Positions 55,217-64,000 of a DNA stretch of 64,000 nucleotides are shown piece after piece (positions within the stretch are counted from its first letter, which is position 1; each line of letters begins with the position of its first letter). This DNA comes from Marivirga salinae. Lineage in GTDB: Bacteria > Bacteroidota > Bacteroidia > Cytophagales > Cyclobacteriaceae. The notes under the pieces were generated by a model. The model saw only the letters and a program-made list of their open reading frames with translations. It made no database searches and was not told the DNA's origin. The stretch covers positions 4,154,001 through 4,218,000 of the forward strand of contig NZ_CP129971.1 of assembly GCF_030503855.1 (NCBI RefSeq), read 5' to 3'. The translations under genes and the position numbers were made by a program.

Positions 55217-56062
55217 ATGAAAAAAATATTGGTTCCAACCGACTTTTCAGATCAAGCTAAATATGCATTAAAATTAGCTGTGGAAATTGCCAAAAAAACA
55301 GATGCTGAATTAACGCTGTTACATGTTGTAGAAATCCCCGGTCAAACTTCATTTAATACTATGGGGGAGGCTACTAATGTTGATGGAATGGAAGGTGTTT
55401 TCGTGATGAAAATGATTGAACAAGGTAAGAAAAAATTGAAGGAACTTAAAAATGATGACCTTCTAGAAGATGTTAAACTTACCACTGAATTAAAAGCTGG
55501 AAATACCTACTATAACATATCTTCTATAGTCAATGAGCATGAACCTGATATGATTATCATGGGAACCAGCGGTAGCAGTGGTGTGGATGAAATATTAATT
55601 GGTTCTAATGCCGAAAAAGTAGTTAGAAACGCAAAGTGTCCTGTTCTTACACTTAAAGAAGAAATTAGCTTAGCTAATATTGATAACATTGTATTTGCAA
55701 CTTCATTGAAAAATGATGACAAAGAATTAGCTCAAAAGATTAAAGAAATTGCTCATTTCTCTTATGCTAAGATTCATCTGTTGAAAGTAAATACACCTAA
55801 CAATTTCGAATCTTCATCCACTACTTATAAGCGCATGGATGAATACATGAAAAACAATGGATTGGAGGCCGAAAAGCATATTCATAATGGCATCAATGAA
55901 GAGGAAGGCATTTTAGAATTTGCCAAGGAAAACAATATTGACTTGATAGCAATGGGAACTCACGGCAGAAAAGGTTTAATGCATTTATTGAGCGGAAGTA
56001 TAGCGGAAGATGTGGTAAACCATTCTAAAAGACCAGTATTAACTTTAAAATTAGCTGATTAA
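55217..56062 (+). CDS. Universal stress protein, two UspA domains
   Basis: 281 residues with tandem UspA folds. Each begins with a strand ending in a loop (ILVPTDFS at the start of domain one). The nucleotide-binding G-rich loop GTHGRKGLMHLLSGS is intact in domain two; domain one has the related MGTSGSSGVDEILIGSN. Cytosolic stress protein with probable ATP binding. A terminator lies 24 bp after the stop. Confidence 0.92.
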   Translation: MKKILVPTDFSDQAKYALKLAVEIAKKTDAELTLLHVVEIPGQTSFNTMGEATNVDGMEGVFVMKMIEQGKKKLKELKNDDLLEDVKLTTELKAGNTYYNISSIVNEHEPDMIIMGTSGSSGVDEILIGSNAEKVVRNAKCPVLTLKEEISLANIDNIVFATSLKNDDKELAQKIKEIAHFSYAKIHLLKVNTPNNFESSSTTYKRMDEYMKNNGLEAEKHIHNGINEEEGILEFAKENNIDLIAMGTHGRKGLMHLLSGSIAEDVVNHSKRPVLTLKLAD

Positions 56063-56085
56063 CATCAGCTCAATCTTTATCATTT

Positions 56086-56124
56086 CACCTGTTTTCAAGT
56101 CATGAAAACAGGTGTTTTTTTTTT
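56086..56124 (+). terminator. Terminator of the universal stress protein gene
   Basis: 12-bp perfect stem cacctgttttca/tgaaaacaggtg with a 5-base loop and a run of ten T. Confidence 0.9.
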
Positions 56125-56133
56125 ATAAGGTTT

Positions 56134-57312
56134 CTAATTTAAAATCTTCAACTTTACTATTGCCAAATTATCCCCCTCTTCAAAATTATCTATTCTATCT
56201 AACAACTCCTTATTCAAATCAATTTGGCTAGATGTTAAAACATTTTCATCATTCAATATTTCATTCTGCATTTCTAAACTAATACTATAATAAGCATAAT
56301 TTCCATCTATCATTAAAGGTCTATGATGATATTTGATTTTCTCAGTATTTTTCACGCCAAATAAATCATTCTCAATTCTATCAAACACCATGGCTTTATT
56401 GTTATTCAAATCAACATAGAAATGAAGGTAGTTTCCGTTTTGATTAGCTGAAGCAAATAATATATCTTCGTTTAAAAGTTGGTTTGAGAAACCATATACA
56501 TTCCCACTCTTTTGCATGCTCATACTAAACTCCCTAACATCAGCGTATTCCTTATTTAAGTCTTCCTTAGGAATAGTATAGCTCCCAAAATCAAAAAACA
56601 TTGAATCAATTATTGTGTTTTCACTAATTTTGTAGATATATGGGTTGTAAGCATTAGAAAAATAAGCTGGGTTTTTATTGAAGTTTCTGGCTTCTATAAA
56701 ATTCATGAAAGCTGCCTTTTTATGGTCTATGGGAATAAAATTTTCAGTTATTTCACCTTTATTTTTATTAAATACAATCAATTGATGATCATAGCTGCCA
56801 GCATAAAAATTACCTCCAAATAAAAAGTAATCATCACCATTTAAGCTCATGAAATTTTGAGCTTTTTGTAAGAGTTCATTTTGATAGACTGAAAGCAAAT
56901 CCCCCTTAAGATTATAGCTTAGGATTTTTCCAGACTTACCATCCAGTAATTCAATTTGATTTTCTGAATTTATAATAAAATCATTGAGCTTCAGGTATTG
57001 TTCAGGCCCCTCCCCTTTGTTGGAAACAGTATATTCTTCACCAGTTTGCATGTTTTTAATAAGTAGATAATCTAGCCCCCAACTACAATGCAATACCAAA
57101 AAATCTTTAGAAACACTCGCCTTTTTAATATGGTCAACAATTAAGCTATCAGAAAAATAAGTAATGTCTTCCAGTTGAAACAAATCACTCATTTTAAGTG
57201 TGGATGCATTTTCAACATCTATTTCTATTGAATTTTTATTTTCAGTTTCATTGTCTGGGTTACAAGAACCCAATAGCAATACAGAAATAATTAATATGTG
57301 AAATTTGTTCAT
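56134..57312 (-). CDS. 6-bladed beta-propeller lipoprotein (BF3112/DUF4934-like)
   Basis: 392 residues. Lipobox LLGSC gives a lipidated Cys about residue 17. The remainder is a beta-propeller with repeated strands such as HCSWGLDYLLIKNMQTGEEYTVSNKGEGPEQY and LSYNLKGDLLS, as in the 6-bladed propeller proteins common in Bacteroidota. No enzymatic motif. Probably binds a ligand at the cell surface or in the periplasm. It is convergent with the universal stress gene. Confidence 0.78.
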   Translation of the reverse strand: MNKFHILIISVLLLGSCNPDNETENKNSIEIDVENASTLKMSDLFQLEDITYFSDSLIVDHIKKASVSKDFLVLHCSWGLDYLLIKNMQTGEEYTVSNKGEGPEQYLKLNDFIINSENQIELLDGKSGKILSYNLKGDLLSVYQNELLQKAQNFMSLNGDDYFLFGGNFYAGSYDHQLIVFNKNKGEITENFIPIDHKKAAFMNFIEARNFNKNPAYFSNAYNPYIYKISENTIIDSMFFDFGSYTIPKEDLNKEYADVREFSMSMQKSGNVYGFSNQLLNEDILFASANQNGNYLHFYVDLNNNKAMVFDRIENDLFGVKNTEKIKYHHRPLMIDGNYAYYSISLEMQNEILNDENVLTSSQIDLNKELLDRIDNFEEGDNLAIVKLKILN

Positions 57313-57376
57313 TGATTTTTAGCTGATTTTTAAAAATAATACAATTACTAGATAGGTAGTTATTTAAATAAAATTG

Positions 57377-58351
57377 TTAGTGAGTCAGTCTGATTAAATC
57401 TTTCTCTTCTACTTCAAGCAAACCTACTTTAGGTAATCGTTTAGTCAATTCCCTCCAATTTGCATCCTCTTGATAAATTTTTTGAAGCATTTTAACAGCT
57501 CTATCCATTTTACCATCATTTGCCAAAGTTATGGCAGTCCAATATTGCATTTCTAAGTTTCTAGGGAACATTTCCATGGCAGCATTATATTCATTCATGG
57601 CCTCTTGCATGGCTCCTTTTTCTACATACAAATCTCCCTGATTCATATGTTCATAAGCACGAAACACCTTCACTAATCTATCCAATTCTGAAATTGGGTT
57701 TTCATGATCATCTACTCTCAAATCTAAAACCTTATCATTCCAAGGCTCTTCACTTGCTTCACCTTTTACTATTAAAAGTGCTGCTGATTGCTTCCCTCTG
57801 ATATCTCCACCTTCTGCTTGAGCTGCTTTTAAAACTTCCACCATTCTTTCAGCAAGTCTTAAATCTTTATTTGATTTCCATGCATTTTCCATGGCTGGGA
57901 CCACAGATTTATTTAACATCATATTAGCCTGAACTGAAAAATTATCCCCATTAATATGTCCAGCTTCATCTATACATTTAGCACCAGTATGACTTGCTAC
58001 TTGACCTTCTGAATTCAATATAGCAACTTGACGAAATGCTTCACCTTCATCATTATTGATTAAACTATCCATTGCTTGCTGAGGAGAAAGTCCAGATTTC
58101 ATCATGGCTAATCCTCTTGGTCCAAAAGATTTATTAGTAAATGATTGAGTTGCCACAACTCCCACTCCTGCCTCTCCCCATGAAACAGCAGTCCCAACAC
58201 TAAACCAGTGAGACTGAACGGCAACAGCCATTTCGCCAGTTTCGGCATCACGCGCCACAATAGAATAGGTATGAGCCAATGGATCGCTTGGTTTATTTTG
58301 ACTAAAAGAATTAAAACTAATGACTATCAAAAATGGAATAATATATTTCAT
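57377..58351 (-). CDS. Exported DUF1028 protein with C-terminal TPR-like repeats
   Basis: 324 residues. A signal peptide (about 1-17) is followed by the DUF1028 domain with THTYSIVARDAETGEMAVAVQSHWFSVG and GEAGVGVVATQSFTN, an Ntn-hydrolase-like fold with unknown activity (the N-terminal nucleophile is not at the exposed mature N-terminus, as far as I can see). Residues about 230-310 contain tetratricopeptide-like helices. A glycoside- or peptide-related function has been suggested for the family but is unproven. Confidence 0.8.
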   Translation of the reverse strand: MKYIIPFLIVISFNSFSQNKPSDPLAHTYSIVARDAETGEMAVAVQSHWFSVGTAVSWGEAGVGVVATQSFTNKSFGPRGLAMMKSGLSPQQAMDSLINNDEGEAFRQVAILNSEGQVASHTGAKCIDEAGHINGDNFSVQANMMLNKSVVPAMENAWKSNKDLRLAERMVEVLKAAQAEGGDIRGKQSAALLIVKGEASEEPWNDKVLDLRVDDHENPISELDRLVKVFRAYEHMNQGDLYVEKGAMQEAMNEYNAAMEMFPRNLEMQYWTAITLANDGKMDRAVKMLQKIYQEDANWRELTKRLPKVGLLEVEEKDLIRLTH

Positions 58352-58401
58352 GCTTTGGAAATTTAGAGTTTATTAAATTTTTAATTATTCAAATATAAAA
58401 G

Positions 58402-59334
58402 CTACTTATTTAGAAACTTCTTAAGAATCCTATTGTAATCCTCCTTATTATCATGTAAAGTAGAATGCCCTGCTCCTTTAACTACTTCAAATTCAGAATC
58501 AGGCACTAATTCACTAAAATATTTCACGGTTTGCGGTCGTGCTTCATCATATTCTCCTGTTACAAAAAGTGTAGGTACAGAAATTTTACTCAGGCTTTCA
58601 GTTCTGTCAAAATTCTTAAGCGTACCAGTACACCTAAACTCACTTGGCCCCCACATATAATTATAAATTATGCCATTGCCCGTAGCTTCAACCGTATCTA
58701 AAGGATGATCATTTTTAGCCGTTCTCAAACCAAACTGACCCCAGTAATAAGCATCAGCCTTTTGATATTCCTCAGAATTGTAATTTCCAGTTTCATTTGC
58801 ATTCTCAATAATTGCTTGCATTTCTTCCGGTAAAGTTTTGATTAAAGTATCGGCATCTGCTTCCCAACGAGGAGTACTGATTAGTGGACTACTTAAAATC
58901 AATCCTTTAATTCCCTCAGGATAATTGAGGTAATATTCTATTGCCAGTGATCCACCCCAAGAATGACCCAACAAATAAAATTCTTCTAAGCCCAAACTTT
59001 CCTTAACAGCTTTTACCTGTTCCACAAAATGATCTACAGTCATCAATGTAGTATCATTATGATAATCAGATCTTCCTCCTCCTAGTTGATCAAACAAAAT
59101 TATTGGTCTTTCATCTGTTTGCGGACTTAATTGATAGAAATAACGATGAGTACCTCCTGGTCCTCCATGCAATGTTAAAATCGGGATCCCCTCTCCTTCT
59201 CCCATCACTTTATACCAAATTTCACCACCTTCTACTTCAACTGTTCCTTCATGAGGTTCAAGATCTGTGTGAGTTTGTGATGAACAACTAAATAGAAATA
59301 ATACTGGGATAAAAAGATAAATTATTTTCCTCAT
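58402..59334 (-). CDS. Proline iminopeptidase-family alpha/beta hydrolase, lipoprotein
   Basis: 310 residues. Lipobox LFSC (about 14-17). The fold shows LTLHGGPGGTHRYFYQL (oxyanion), GHSWGGSLAIEYYL (nucleophile Ser), FVTGEYDEARP (acid) and GAGHSTLHDN (base). It belongs to S33 peptidases that release N-terminal proline or similar residues. Exported and lipid-anchored. It may process peptides made by the prolyl oligopeptidase-type enzymes of the same cell. Confidence 0.86.
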   Translation of the reverse strand: MRKIIYLFIPVLFLFSCSSQTHTDLEPHEGTVEVEGGEIWYKVMGEGEGIPILTLHGGPGGTHRYFYQLSPQTDERPIILFDQLGGGRSDYHNDTTLMTVDHFVEQVKAVKESLGLEEFYLLGHSWGGSLAIEYYLNYPEGIKGLILSSPLISTPRWEADADTLIKTLPEEMQAIIENANETGNYNSEEYQKADAYYWGQFGLRTAKNDHPLDTVEATGNGIIYNYMWGPSEFRCTGTLKNFDRTESLSKISVPTLFVTGEYDEARPQTVKYFSELVPDSEFEVVKGAGHSTLHDNKEDYNRILKKFLNK

Positions 59335-59450
59335 ACTTATTTTGATTTTTAATAGCAGACAATTTACAATTTTAAAAAGACTTCAACATTCCAAAAAGCC
59401 TAAAGATTTTCTACCTTTAAAAACTGTTTAACTTCAGAATCAAATTACAA

Positions 59451-62261
59451 ATGAGCAATACACCAGAATCAGATAAAAAATTATTTCTTCTCGATGCAAT
59501 GGCACTTATCTACCGTGCACATTTTGCTTTTAGTAAAACCCCTAGAATCAACTCTAAAGGAATGAATACTGGTGCGGCATTAGGTTTTACCAATAGTCTC
59601 TTGGAAATATTGAAAAAGGAGAAACCAACCCATATTGGTGTAGCTTTTGACACATCTACTCCAACTTTTCGTCATGTGGAATTTCCTGCCTATAAAGCAC
59701 AAAGAGACGAGCAACCTGAGGATATTAGAGTTGCCATACCTTATGTAAAAAAGATTGTGGAGGCATTTAATATTCCCGTGCTCATCATGGATGGTTATGA
59801 AGCGGATGATATTATAGGGACGATTGCCAGGCAAGCCGGGGAAGAAGGATACAAAGTTTATATGATGACACCAGACAAGGATTTTGCCCAATTGGTTACA
59901 GATAATGTATTCCTCTACAAACCTGCTTTTATGGGCAATGCAGTAGATATTTTGGGTATTGAAGAAGTTAAAAAGAAATTTGATATCGATCGAGTTGAGC
60001 AAGTAATTGATATTTTGGGATTGCAAGGTGATGCTGCAGATAATATTCCCGGAATACCAGGAGTTGGTGCGAAGTCCGCCATCAAATTCCTAAAGCAATA
60101 TGGTTCAGTGGAAGGATTATTGGAACATACTGATGAGCTAAAAGGAAAGATGAAGGAAAAAGTGGAAGCTAATAAAGAGCAGGCACTACTTTCCAAGAAA
60201 TTGGCTACCATTAAAGTAGATGTCCCTTTGGCTTACGAGCCTGATAAATTGGTTTTGGATGAACCTAATGAAGAAGTCTTAAGAGAATTATTTGAGGAAC
60301 TAGAGTTCAGAACCATCATGAAAAGGGTTTTAGGTGAAGAACCAGCTGCACCTTCGAAATCTTCAGCTAAAGTTGATCCTGCACAAATGTCTATGTTTAC
60401 GGACACACCAGAAGAAGGGGCAGAAAAGGATGAAGAACCAGAAGAAAGAAGGACCTTAGCGAATACCAAGCACCAATATCATTTAATTGACACTCCAGAG
60501 CTTAGAGAAGATCTCCTAACCTATCTATCTATTCAGGATGAATTTTGTTTTGATACAGAAACCACTGATTTGGAACCAACCGATGCCGAATTAGTAGGAC
60601 TTGCCTTTTCTTATGTTGCAGGTGAAGCTTATTATGTTCCCTTTCCAGCCGATCAAAAGGAAGCACAAAAGATTGCAGATGAATTCAAGGAGGTTTTGGA
60701 AAATGAGGACATCACTAAAATTGGTCAAAACCTGAAATATGATATTCAGGTGATGCGGAATTATGGCGTAAGGGTAAAAGGAAAGATGTTTGACACTATG
60801 TTGGCTCATTATCTGCTTGATCCAGAAACTCGTCACAATATGGATGTGATGGCAGAGAATTATTTGAATTACAGCCCTGTATCTATTACGGATTTGATAG
60901 GTAAAAAAGGAGTAAAACAAGGAAATATGCGTGATGTTCCTGTTGAAGATGTAGTGGAATACGCTGGAGAGGATGCAGATATTACTTTGCAGCTCAAGCA
61001 CCTTTTAGAAAAGGAAATTAAAGAAAATAATCTTGAAAAACTTTTACATGAAGTGGAAGAGCCGCTGTCCTATGTTTTGGCAGAAATGGAATATGAAGGC
61101 GTTAAAATAGATAAAGATGCTCTAGCTAAAATGTCAAAGGAATTGGAAACTGCTGCTTTGGAAGCTCAAGAGAAAATTTTTGAATTAGCTGGACAAGAAT
61201 TTAACATTGCCTCACCAAAACAATTGGGCGAGATTCTTTTTGATAAAATGAAATTGGTGGACAAACCAAAGAAAACCAAAACGGGTCAATATGCCACTGG
61301 AGAGGAAATTTTATCCAAACTAGCAAATGAACATGAAATTGCGGATAAAATTTTAGAATTCCGCGAGTATCAGAAATTGAAATCAACTTATGTGGATGCC
61401 TTACCGAAATTGATCAGTAAAAAAGATGGAAGAGTGCATACTGATTATCGTCAAGCAGTTGCCGCCACAGGTCGATTAAGCTCCAATAATCCGAACTTGC
61501 AAAACATTCCAATTAGAACTGAAAAGGGCAGGTTGATCAGAAAGGCCTTTGTACCCAGAGATGAAAATTACCAGCTCATGGCTGCGGATTATTCTCAAAT
61601 TGAATTGCGTATTATGGCAGCATTCTCACAAGATGAAGCTATGATGGAAGCCTTCAAAAATGGTCGTGATATTCACGCTACCACTGCTGCTAAAGTGTTT
61701 GGCGTTGAATTAGAAGATGTCGATCCTGGAATGAGAAGAAAAGCTAAAGAGGTGAACTTTGGTATTATTTATGGAATATCTGCATTCGGATTGGCGCAAA
61801 ACCTTAACATTTCAAGAACTGAAGCTTCCGATATCATAAAAGCTTATTTCAAGGAATTTCCTAAAGTCCACGACTATATGGAAAAAATAAAAGAAGAAGC
61901 TCGAGCTAATGAATACGTGACTACCATTTTAGGCAGAAAAAGATGGTTAAGAGATATTAATTCCCGAAACCAAACCATCAGAGGTTATGCCGAACGAAAT
62001 GCCATCAATGCTCCTATTCAGGGAAGTGCTGCTGATATGATAAAAATTGCCATGATCAATATTCACATATGGATGGAAAAAGAGAATTTAAAATCCAAAA
62101 TGATTATGCAGGTGCATGATGAATTGATTTTCGATGCTCACAAAGATGAAATCGATAAGTTAAAAGATAAAGTAGTGGATTTAATGAAGAATGCCATGGA
62201 ATTGGATGTTCCCATGGAAATCGGGGTGGGTATAGCCGATAATTGGAGTGAGGCGCATTAA
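59451..62261 (+). CDS. polA: DNA polymerase I
   Basis: 936 residues. The N-terminal 5'-3' exonuclease (about 1-290) has LLDAMALIYRAHFAF and DNIPGIPGVGAKSA. The 3'-5' exonuclease (about 340-520) keeps the DEDD residues (FDTETTDLE, NLKYDIQ, YAGEDADIT), so proofreading should be active. The polymerase domain carries motif A DYSQIELRI, motif B RRKAKEVNFGIIYG and motif C QVHDELIFD. It fills gaps after repair and removes primers. ruvC follows after 150 bp. Confidence 0.97.
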   Translation: MSNTPESDKKLFLLDAMALIYRAHFAFSKTPRINSKGMNTGAALGFTNSLLEILKKEKPTHIGVAFDTSTPTFRHVEFPAYKAQRDEQPEDIRVAIPYVKKIVEAFNIPVLIMDGYEADDIIGTIARQAGEEGYKVYMMTPDKDFAQLVTDNVFLYKPAFMGNAVDILGIEEVKKKFDIDRVEQVIDILGLQGDAADNIPGIPGVGAKSAIKFLKQYGSVEGLLEHTDELKGKMKEKVEANKEQALLSKKLATIKVDVPLAYEPDKLVLDEPNEEVLRELFEELEFRTIMKRVLGEEPAAPSKSSAKVDPAQMSMFTDTPEEGAEKDEEPEERRTLANTKHQYHLIDTPELREDLLTYLSIQDEFCFDTETTDLEPTDAELVGLAFSYVAGEAYYVPFPADQKEAQKIADEFKEVLENEDITKIGQNLKYDIQVMRNYGVRVKGKMFDTMLAHYLLDPETRHNMDVMAENYLNYSPVSITDLIGKKGVKQGNMRDVPVEDVVEYAGEDADITLQLKHLLEKEIKENNLEKLLHEVEEPLSYVLAEMEYEGVKIDKDALAKMSKELETAALEAQEKIFELAGQEFNIASPKQLGEILFDKMKLVDKPKKTKTGQYATGEEILSKLANEHEIADKILEFREYQKLKSTYVDALPKLISKKDGRVHTDYRQAVAATGRLSSNNPNLQNIPIRTEKGRLIRKAFVPRDENYQLMAADYSQIELRIMAAFSQDEAMMEAFKNGRDIHATTAAKVFGVELEDVDPGMRRKAKEVNFGIIYGISAFGLAQNLNISRTEASDIIKAYFKEFPKVHDYMEKIKEEARANEYVTTILGRKRWLRDINSRNQTIRGYAERNAINAPIQGSAADMIKIAMINIHIWMEKENLKSKMIMQVHDELIFDAHKDEIDKLKDKVVDLMKNAMELDVPMEIGVGIADNWSEAH

Positions 62262-62411
62262 CAGGTGTTGAAGTGGAGATGTGTTGAGGTGTTTAGTTGT
62301 AGAAGATATTTTGCAGAAACTAGGTTGGCATAAAATAGCTTTTCTGTGGGTTTCTGTGAGCAAAAAAGCCGAGGATTTATAAGCAAAAAGCAATAAAGTG
62401 AATTAAAAAAT

Positions 62412-62960
62412 ATGCCTAAAGACAAAATCATATTAGGGATTGATCCAGGGACAACCGTGATGGGCTATGGCGTAATTCAAATTACAGGCAATAAAATGAC
62501 CATGTTACAGTACGGGGTAATTCACCTTTCTAAGTATGCCAATCATGAAATCAAATTGCGTAAAATCTTTGAAAGAGTAACCAACTTAATTGAAGAATAC
62601 AGCCCAGATGAAGTGGCTTTGGAAGCACCATTCTTTGGCAAAAACATCCAATCTATGTTAAAATTAGGGCGTGCCCAAGGAGTAGCTATGGCGGCTGCGC
62701 TACGATTAGATTTACCCATCACTGAATATGCTCCTAAAAAAGTGAAAATGTCTGTTACGGGTAACGGAAATGCCTCCAAAGAACAAGTTGCCGAAATGTT
62801 GAAGACATTATTAGGCATCAAGGAAATCCCAAAACTTTTAGATGCCACCGATGCATTAGGTGTCGCAGTATGTCATCACTTTCAAGGCGGTAAAACTACA
62901 AGTGGCCCAAAAAGCTGGAAAGCCTTTATCAATGATAATCCGAGTAGGGTTAAAAAATAA
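62412..62960 (+). CDS. ruvC: Holliday junction resolvase RuvC
   Basis: 182 residues. The four acidic catalytic positions are visible in [16 protein letters not shown] and the C-terminal [13 protein letters not shown]. It nicks four-way junctions during recombination, guided by RuvAB. ruvA and ruvB are not in the window. Downstream comes a spacer of degenerate ttgacaa words. Confidence 0.96.
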   Translation: MPKDKIILGIDPGTTVMGYGVIQITGNKMTMLQYGVIHLSKYANHEIKLRKIFERVTNLIEEYSPDEVALEAPFFGKNIQSMLKLGRAQGVAMAAALRLDLPITEYAPKKVKMSVTGNGNASKEQVAEMLKTLLGIKEIPKLLDATDALGVAVCHHFQGGKTTSGPKSWKAFINDNPSRVKK

Positions 62961-63010
62961 GTTGATAAGTTGGCAAGTTTACTTGTTGTCAGGTTGACAA
63001 GTTCAGATTT
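62961..63010. repeat. Degenerate tandem gttgacaagtt-type repeat
   Basis: Successive imperfect copies gttgataagtt, ggcaagttt, gttgtcaggttgacaagtt after the ruvC stop. Similar words occur in the element at 53502-53656 and near 27478. It has no coding potential. Confidence 0.35.
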
Positions 63011-63118
63011 AAAAAGTTTGATAAGGATTATTAATTAAGCTTACTAAAACCTACCTAATCGAATTTTCATTCTTCTGCTTTTGTTTATATATTTAATCAA
63101 CCATAAATTGTAAATCAA

Positions 63119-63346
63119 ATGGAAAAAGCTAATTTAATTCAAGATACTGTTGATATCTTAGATAAAATGTCTGACGAAAAAATCCTAGAAGTCAAAGACT
63201 ATGCTAGCTACATTCTGAAAAAGTATGAAGAAGATATGCTACAAAATGGCTTGACTCAATTAGCAAATCAATCTCAATCCTATCAATTTCTTGAAGATGA
63301 AGAAGATTTATATACTGTAGAAGATTTGAAAATTAAGTATAAATGA
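63119..63346 (+). CDS. Putative antitoxin (DUF2281-like)
   Basis: 75 residues, acidic and helical (LIQDTVDILDKMSDEKILEVKDYASYILKKYEED), followed by a polar tail ending in LYTVEDLKIKYK that could neutralise the toxin. The first part resembles small DUF2281-type antitoxins. Its TGA overlaps the toxin ATG by 4 bp (ATGA), the classic coupling of a type II module. No promoter was identified with confidence. Confidence 0.78.
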   Translation: MEKANLIQDTVDILDKMSDEKILEVKDYASYILKKYEEDMLQNGLTQLANQSQSYQFLEDEEDLYTVEDLKIKYK

Positions 63347-63663
63347 AAAAAGGCAAAATTGTCTTGGTCCCATTTCCATTTACTGATCTAAAAGGTAGCA
63401 AAATACGTCCAGCAATAATTTTAGTAAATAAAGAATCAGATATCATCTTAGCTTTTATTTCTACACAACTCAATTGGACGGAAAAGTCAGATATTCTACT
63501 TGAACCATCTAGTATTAATGGATTAAAAAAAGCATCTATTTTAAGATTATCCAAAATTGTTACTCTCCATAAAAATTTAATCCTTGGTGAAATTAGCGAG
63601 TTAGATTCCAAATTACATAAAAGACTAAATGAAAATTTAAAAGCACTATTCGATCTAAATTAA
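63343..63663 (+). CDS. PemK/MazF-family toxin (mRNA interferase-like)
   Basis: 106 residues. GKIVLVPFPFTDLKGSKIRPAIIL is the PemK/MazF N-terminal strand and loop, and STQLNW, followed by ILRLSKIVTL, completes the barrel. Family members cleave RNA at short sequences and are held inactive by the upstream antitoxin. Catalytic Arg and Thr positions appear to be kept (IRPA, ISTQ). The pair lies between housekeeping genes and could be a small mobile module. Confidence 0.85.
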   Translation: MKKGKIVLVPFPFTDLKGSKIRPAIILVNKESDIILAFISTQLNWTEKSDILLEPSSINGLKKASILRLSKIVTLHKNLILGEISELDSKLHKRLNENLKALFDLN

Positions 63664-63736
63664 ACAATTAATCAAATATTCTTTCTGTGACCTTCAGTGT
63701 TTTCTGAGAGAGAATTTTTGTGAGAAAATAAAAACT

Positions 63737-64000
63737 ATGAAAAAAACAGCATTTATAACAGGCGCAACATCAGGCATCGGTCGAGCTACTGCCCTACTTT
63801 TAGGTAAAAACGGATTTAGAATCATTGCTACCGGAAGAAGACAAGAACGGCTTGATGAATTGAAAAAGGAATTAAGCAAAGAAACTGAAATCCATACACT
63901 AAATTTTGATGTTCGCGATCAAAAAGCAGTGCTAAATGCTATAGAAAGTCTTCCCGAAAAATGGGCAACCATTGATTTACTCATAAACAATGCTGGAAAT
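63737..64000 (+). CDS. Short-chain dehydrogenase/reductase, N-terminal part
   Basis: The first 88 residues run off the window end. FITGATSGIGRATALLL is the NAD(P)-binding TGxxxGxG motif, followed by ATGRRQERL (NADPH preference from the Arg pair) and INNAGN (NNAG structural motif). It resembles the YdfG-type serine / 3-hydroxy acid dehydrogenase branch. Catalytic YxxxK would lie beyond the edge. Confidence 0.9.
   Translation, partial: MKKTAFITGATSGIGRATALLLGKNGFRIIATGRRQERLDELKKELSKETEIHTLNFDVRDQKAVLNAIESLPEKWATIDLLINNAGN

Noticed and set aside
59580..60026. 148-codon minus-strand ORF
   Set aside because: Antisense to polA; composition is that of a shadow frame.
1..64000. CRISPR arrays, tRNA/rRNA genes, prophage, insertion sequences
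   Set aside because: No regularly spaced repeats, cloverleaf-type sequences, rRNA segments, transposase, integrase or phage structural genes were seen on either strand.

Overview
The window is chromosomal DNA from a Bacteroidota bacterium, most likely a marine gliding member of the order Cytophagales (Marivirga-like; the genus is a guess from overall protein flavour). The grounds are AT-rich DNA, promoters of the TAnnTTTG type, many lipoproteins with a Cys lipobox, a large cell-surface protein ending in a gliding-motility/type IX secretion sorting domain, B-type succinate dehydrogenase with a single cytochrome b subunit, LytTR/LytS two-component genes, a LiaF-like envelope-stress protein and paired M16 peptidases. 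I see no rRNA, tRNA, CRISPR array, prophage or insertion sequence. About 58 protein genes are supported, including one partial gene at each end and one frameshifted gene.

Layout. 1-3.6 kb: tail of an adhesin-like DUF2807 protein, a beta-CASP RNA-processing-type nuclease, and a persulfide dioxygenase-type MBL fused to two rhodanese domains; two full copies and one fragment of a dispersed palindromic repeat lie around this gene. 3.8-6.3 kb: minus-strand operon LiaF-like / LytS-like kinase / LytTR regulator. 6.6-11.1 kb: an NmrA-like protein, a secreted esterase, and an ECF sigma / putative anti-sigma / outer-membrane protein operon. 11.3-13.6 kb: a small cytosolic protein of unknown family coupled to a TPR-sensor histidine kinase, with a perfect 17-bp hairpin at the junction. 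13.7-20.9 kb: MATE exporter, lipoprotein glycerophosphodiesterase, adenosine-kinase-like PfkB kinase, and an active/inactive M16 peptidase pair. 20.9-25 kb: a frameshifted alpha/beta hydrolase with its TetR regulator and two matching operator palindromes, then a 722-residue lipoprotein. 25.3-31.1 kb: minus-strand housekeeping and envelope genes (hydrolase, DUF218, GNAT, J-domain/KTSC protein, prolyl oligopeptidase, lipoprotein). 31.3-33.3 kb: polyphosphate glucokinase and three small envelope proteins. 33.4-38.9 kb: minus-strand operon of Na+/solute symporter, GNAT, ornithine-racemase-like enzyme, M20 amidohydrolase and alanine racemase. 39.1-42.5 kb: sdhCAB. 42.7-48.3 kb: the type IX-secreted protein, a DCC thiol-redox protein, fabD and a GAF histidine kinase. 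48.3-53.5 kb: an arginine island of speA, a deiminase-family enzyme, ctlX and argS. 53.7-59.3 kb: glutathione peroxidase, menA, universal stress protein, then minus-strand exported proteins. 59.4-64 kb: polA, ruvC, a PemK-type toxin-antitoxin pair and the start of a short-chain dehydrogenase.

How the genes fit together. The arginine island carries the decarboxylation route to agmatine/polyamines and, on the divergent strand, enzymes that could take arginine to citrulline and on to ornithine without carbamate kinase. The racemase/symporter operon looks like uptake and processing of amino acids or their N-acyl derivatives in both stereo-configurations. Sensory genes are plentiful: one complete LytS/LytTR pair, one ECF sigma system, and two orphan histidine kinases whose catalytic cores resemble each other. 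The most unusual items are the hairpin inside the start of the TPR kinase, the two-site TetR circuit controlling a broken hydrolase, the palindrome over the sdh promoter, the three-copy intergenic repeat and the racemase operon. No single locus here is demonstrably a new defence or mobile system.
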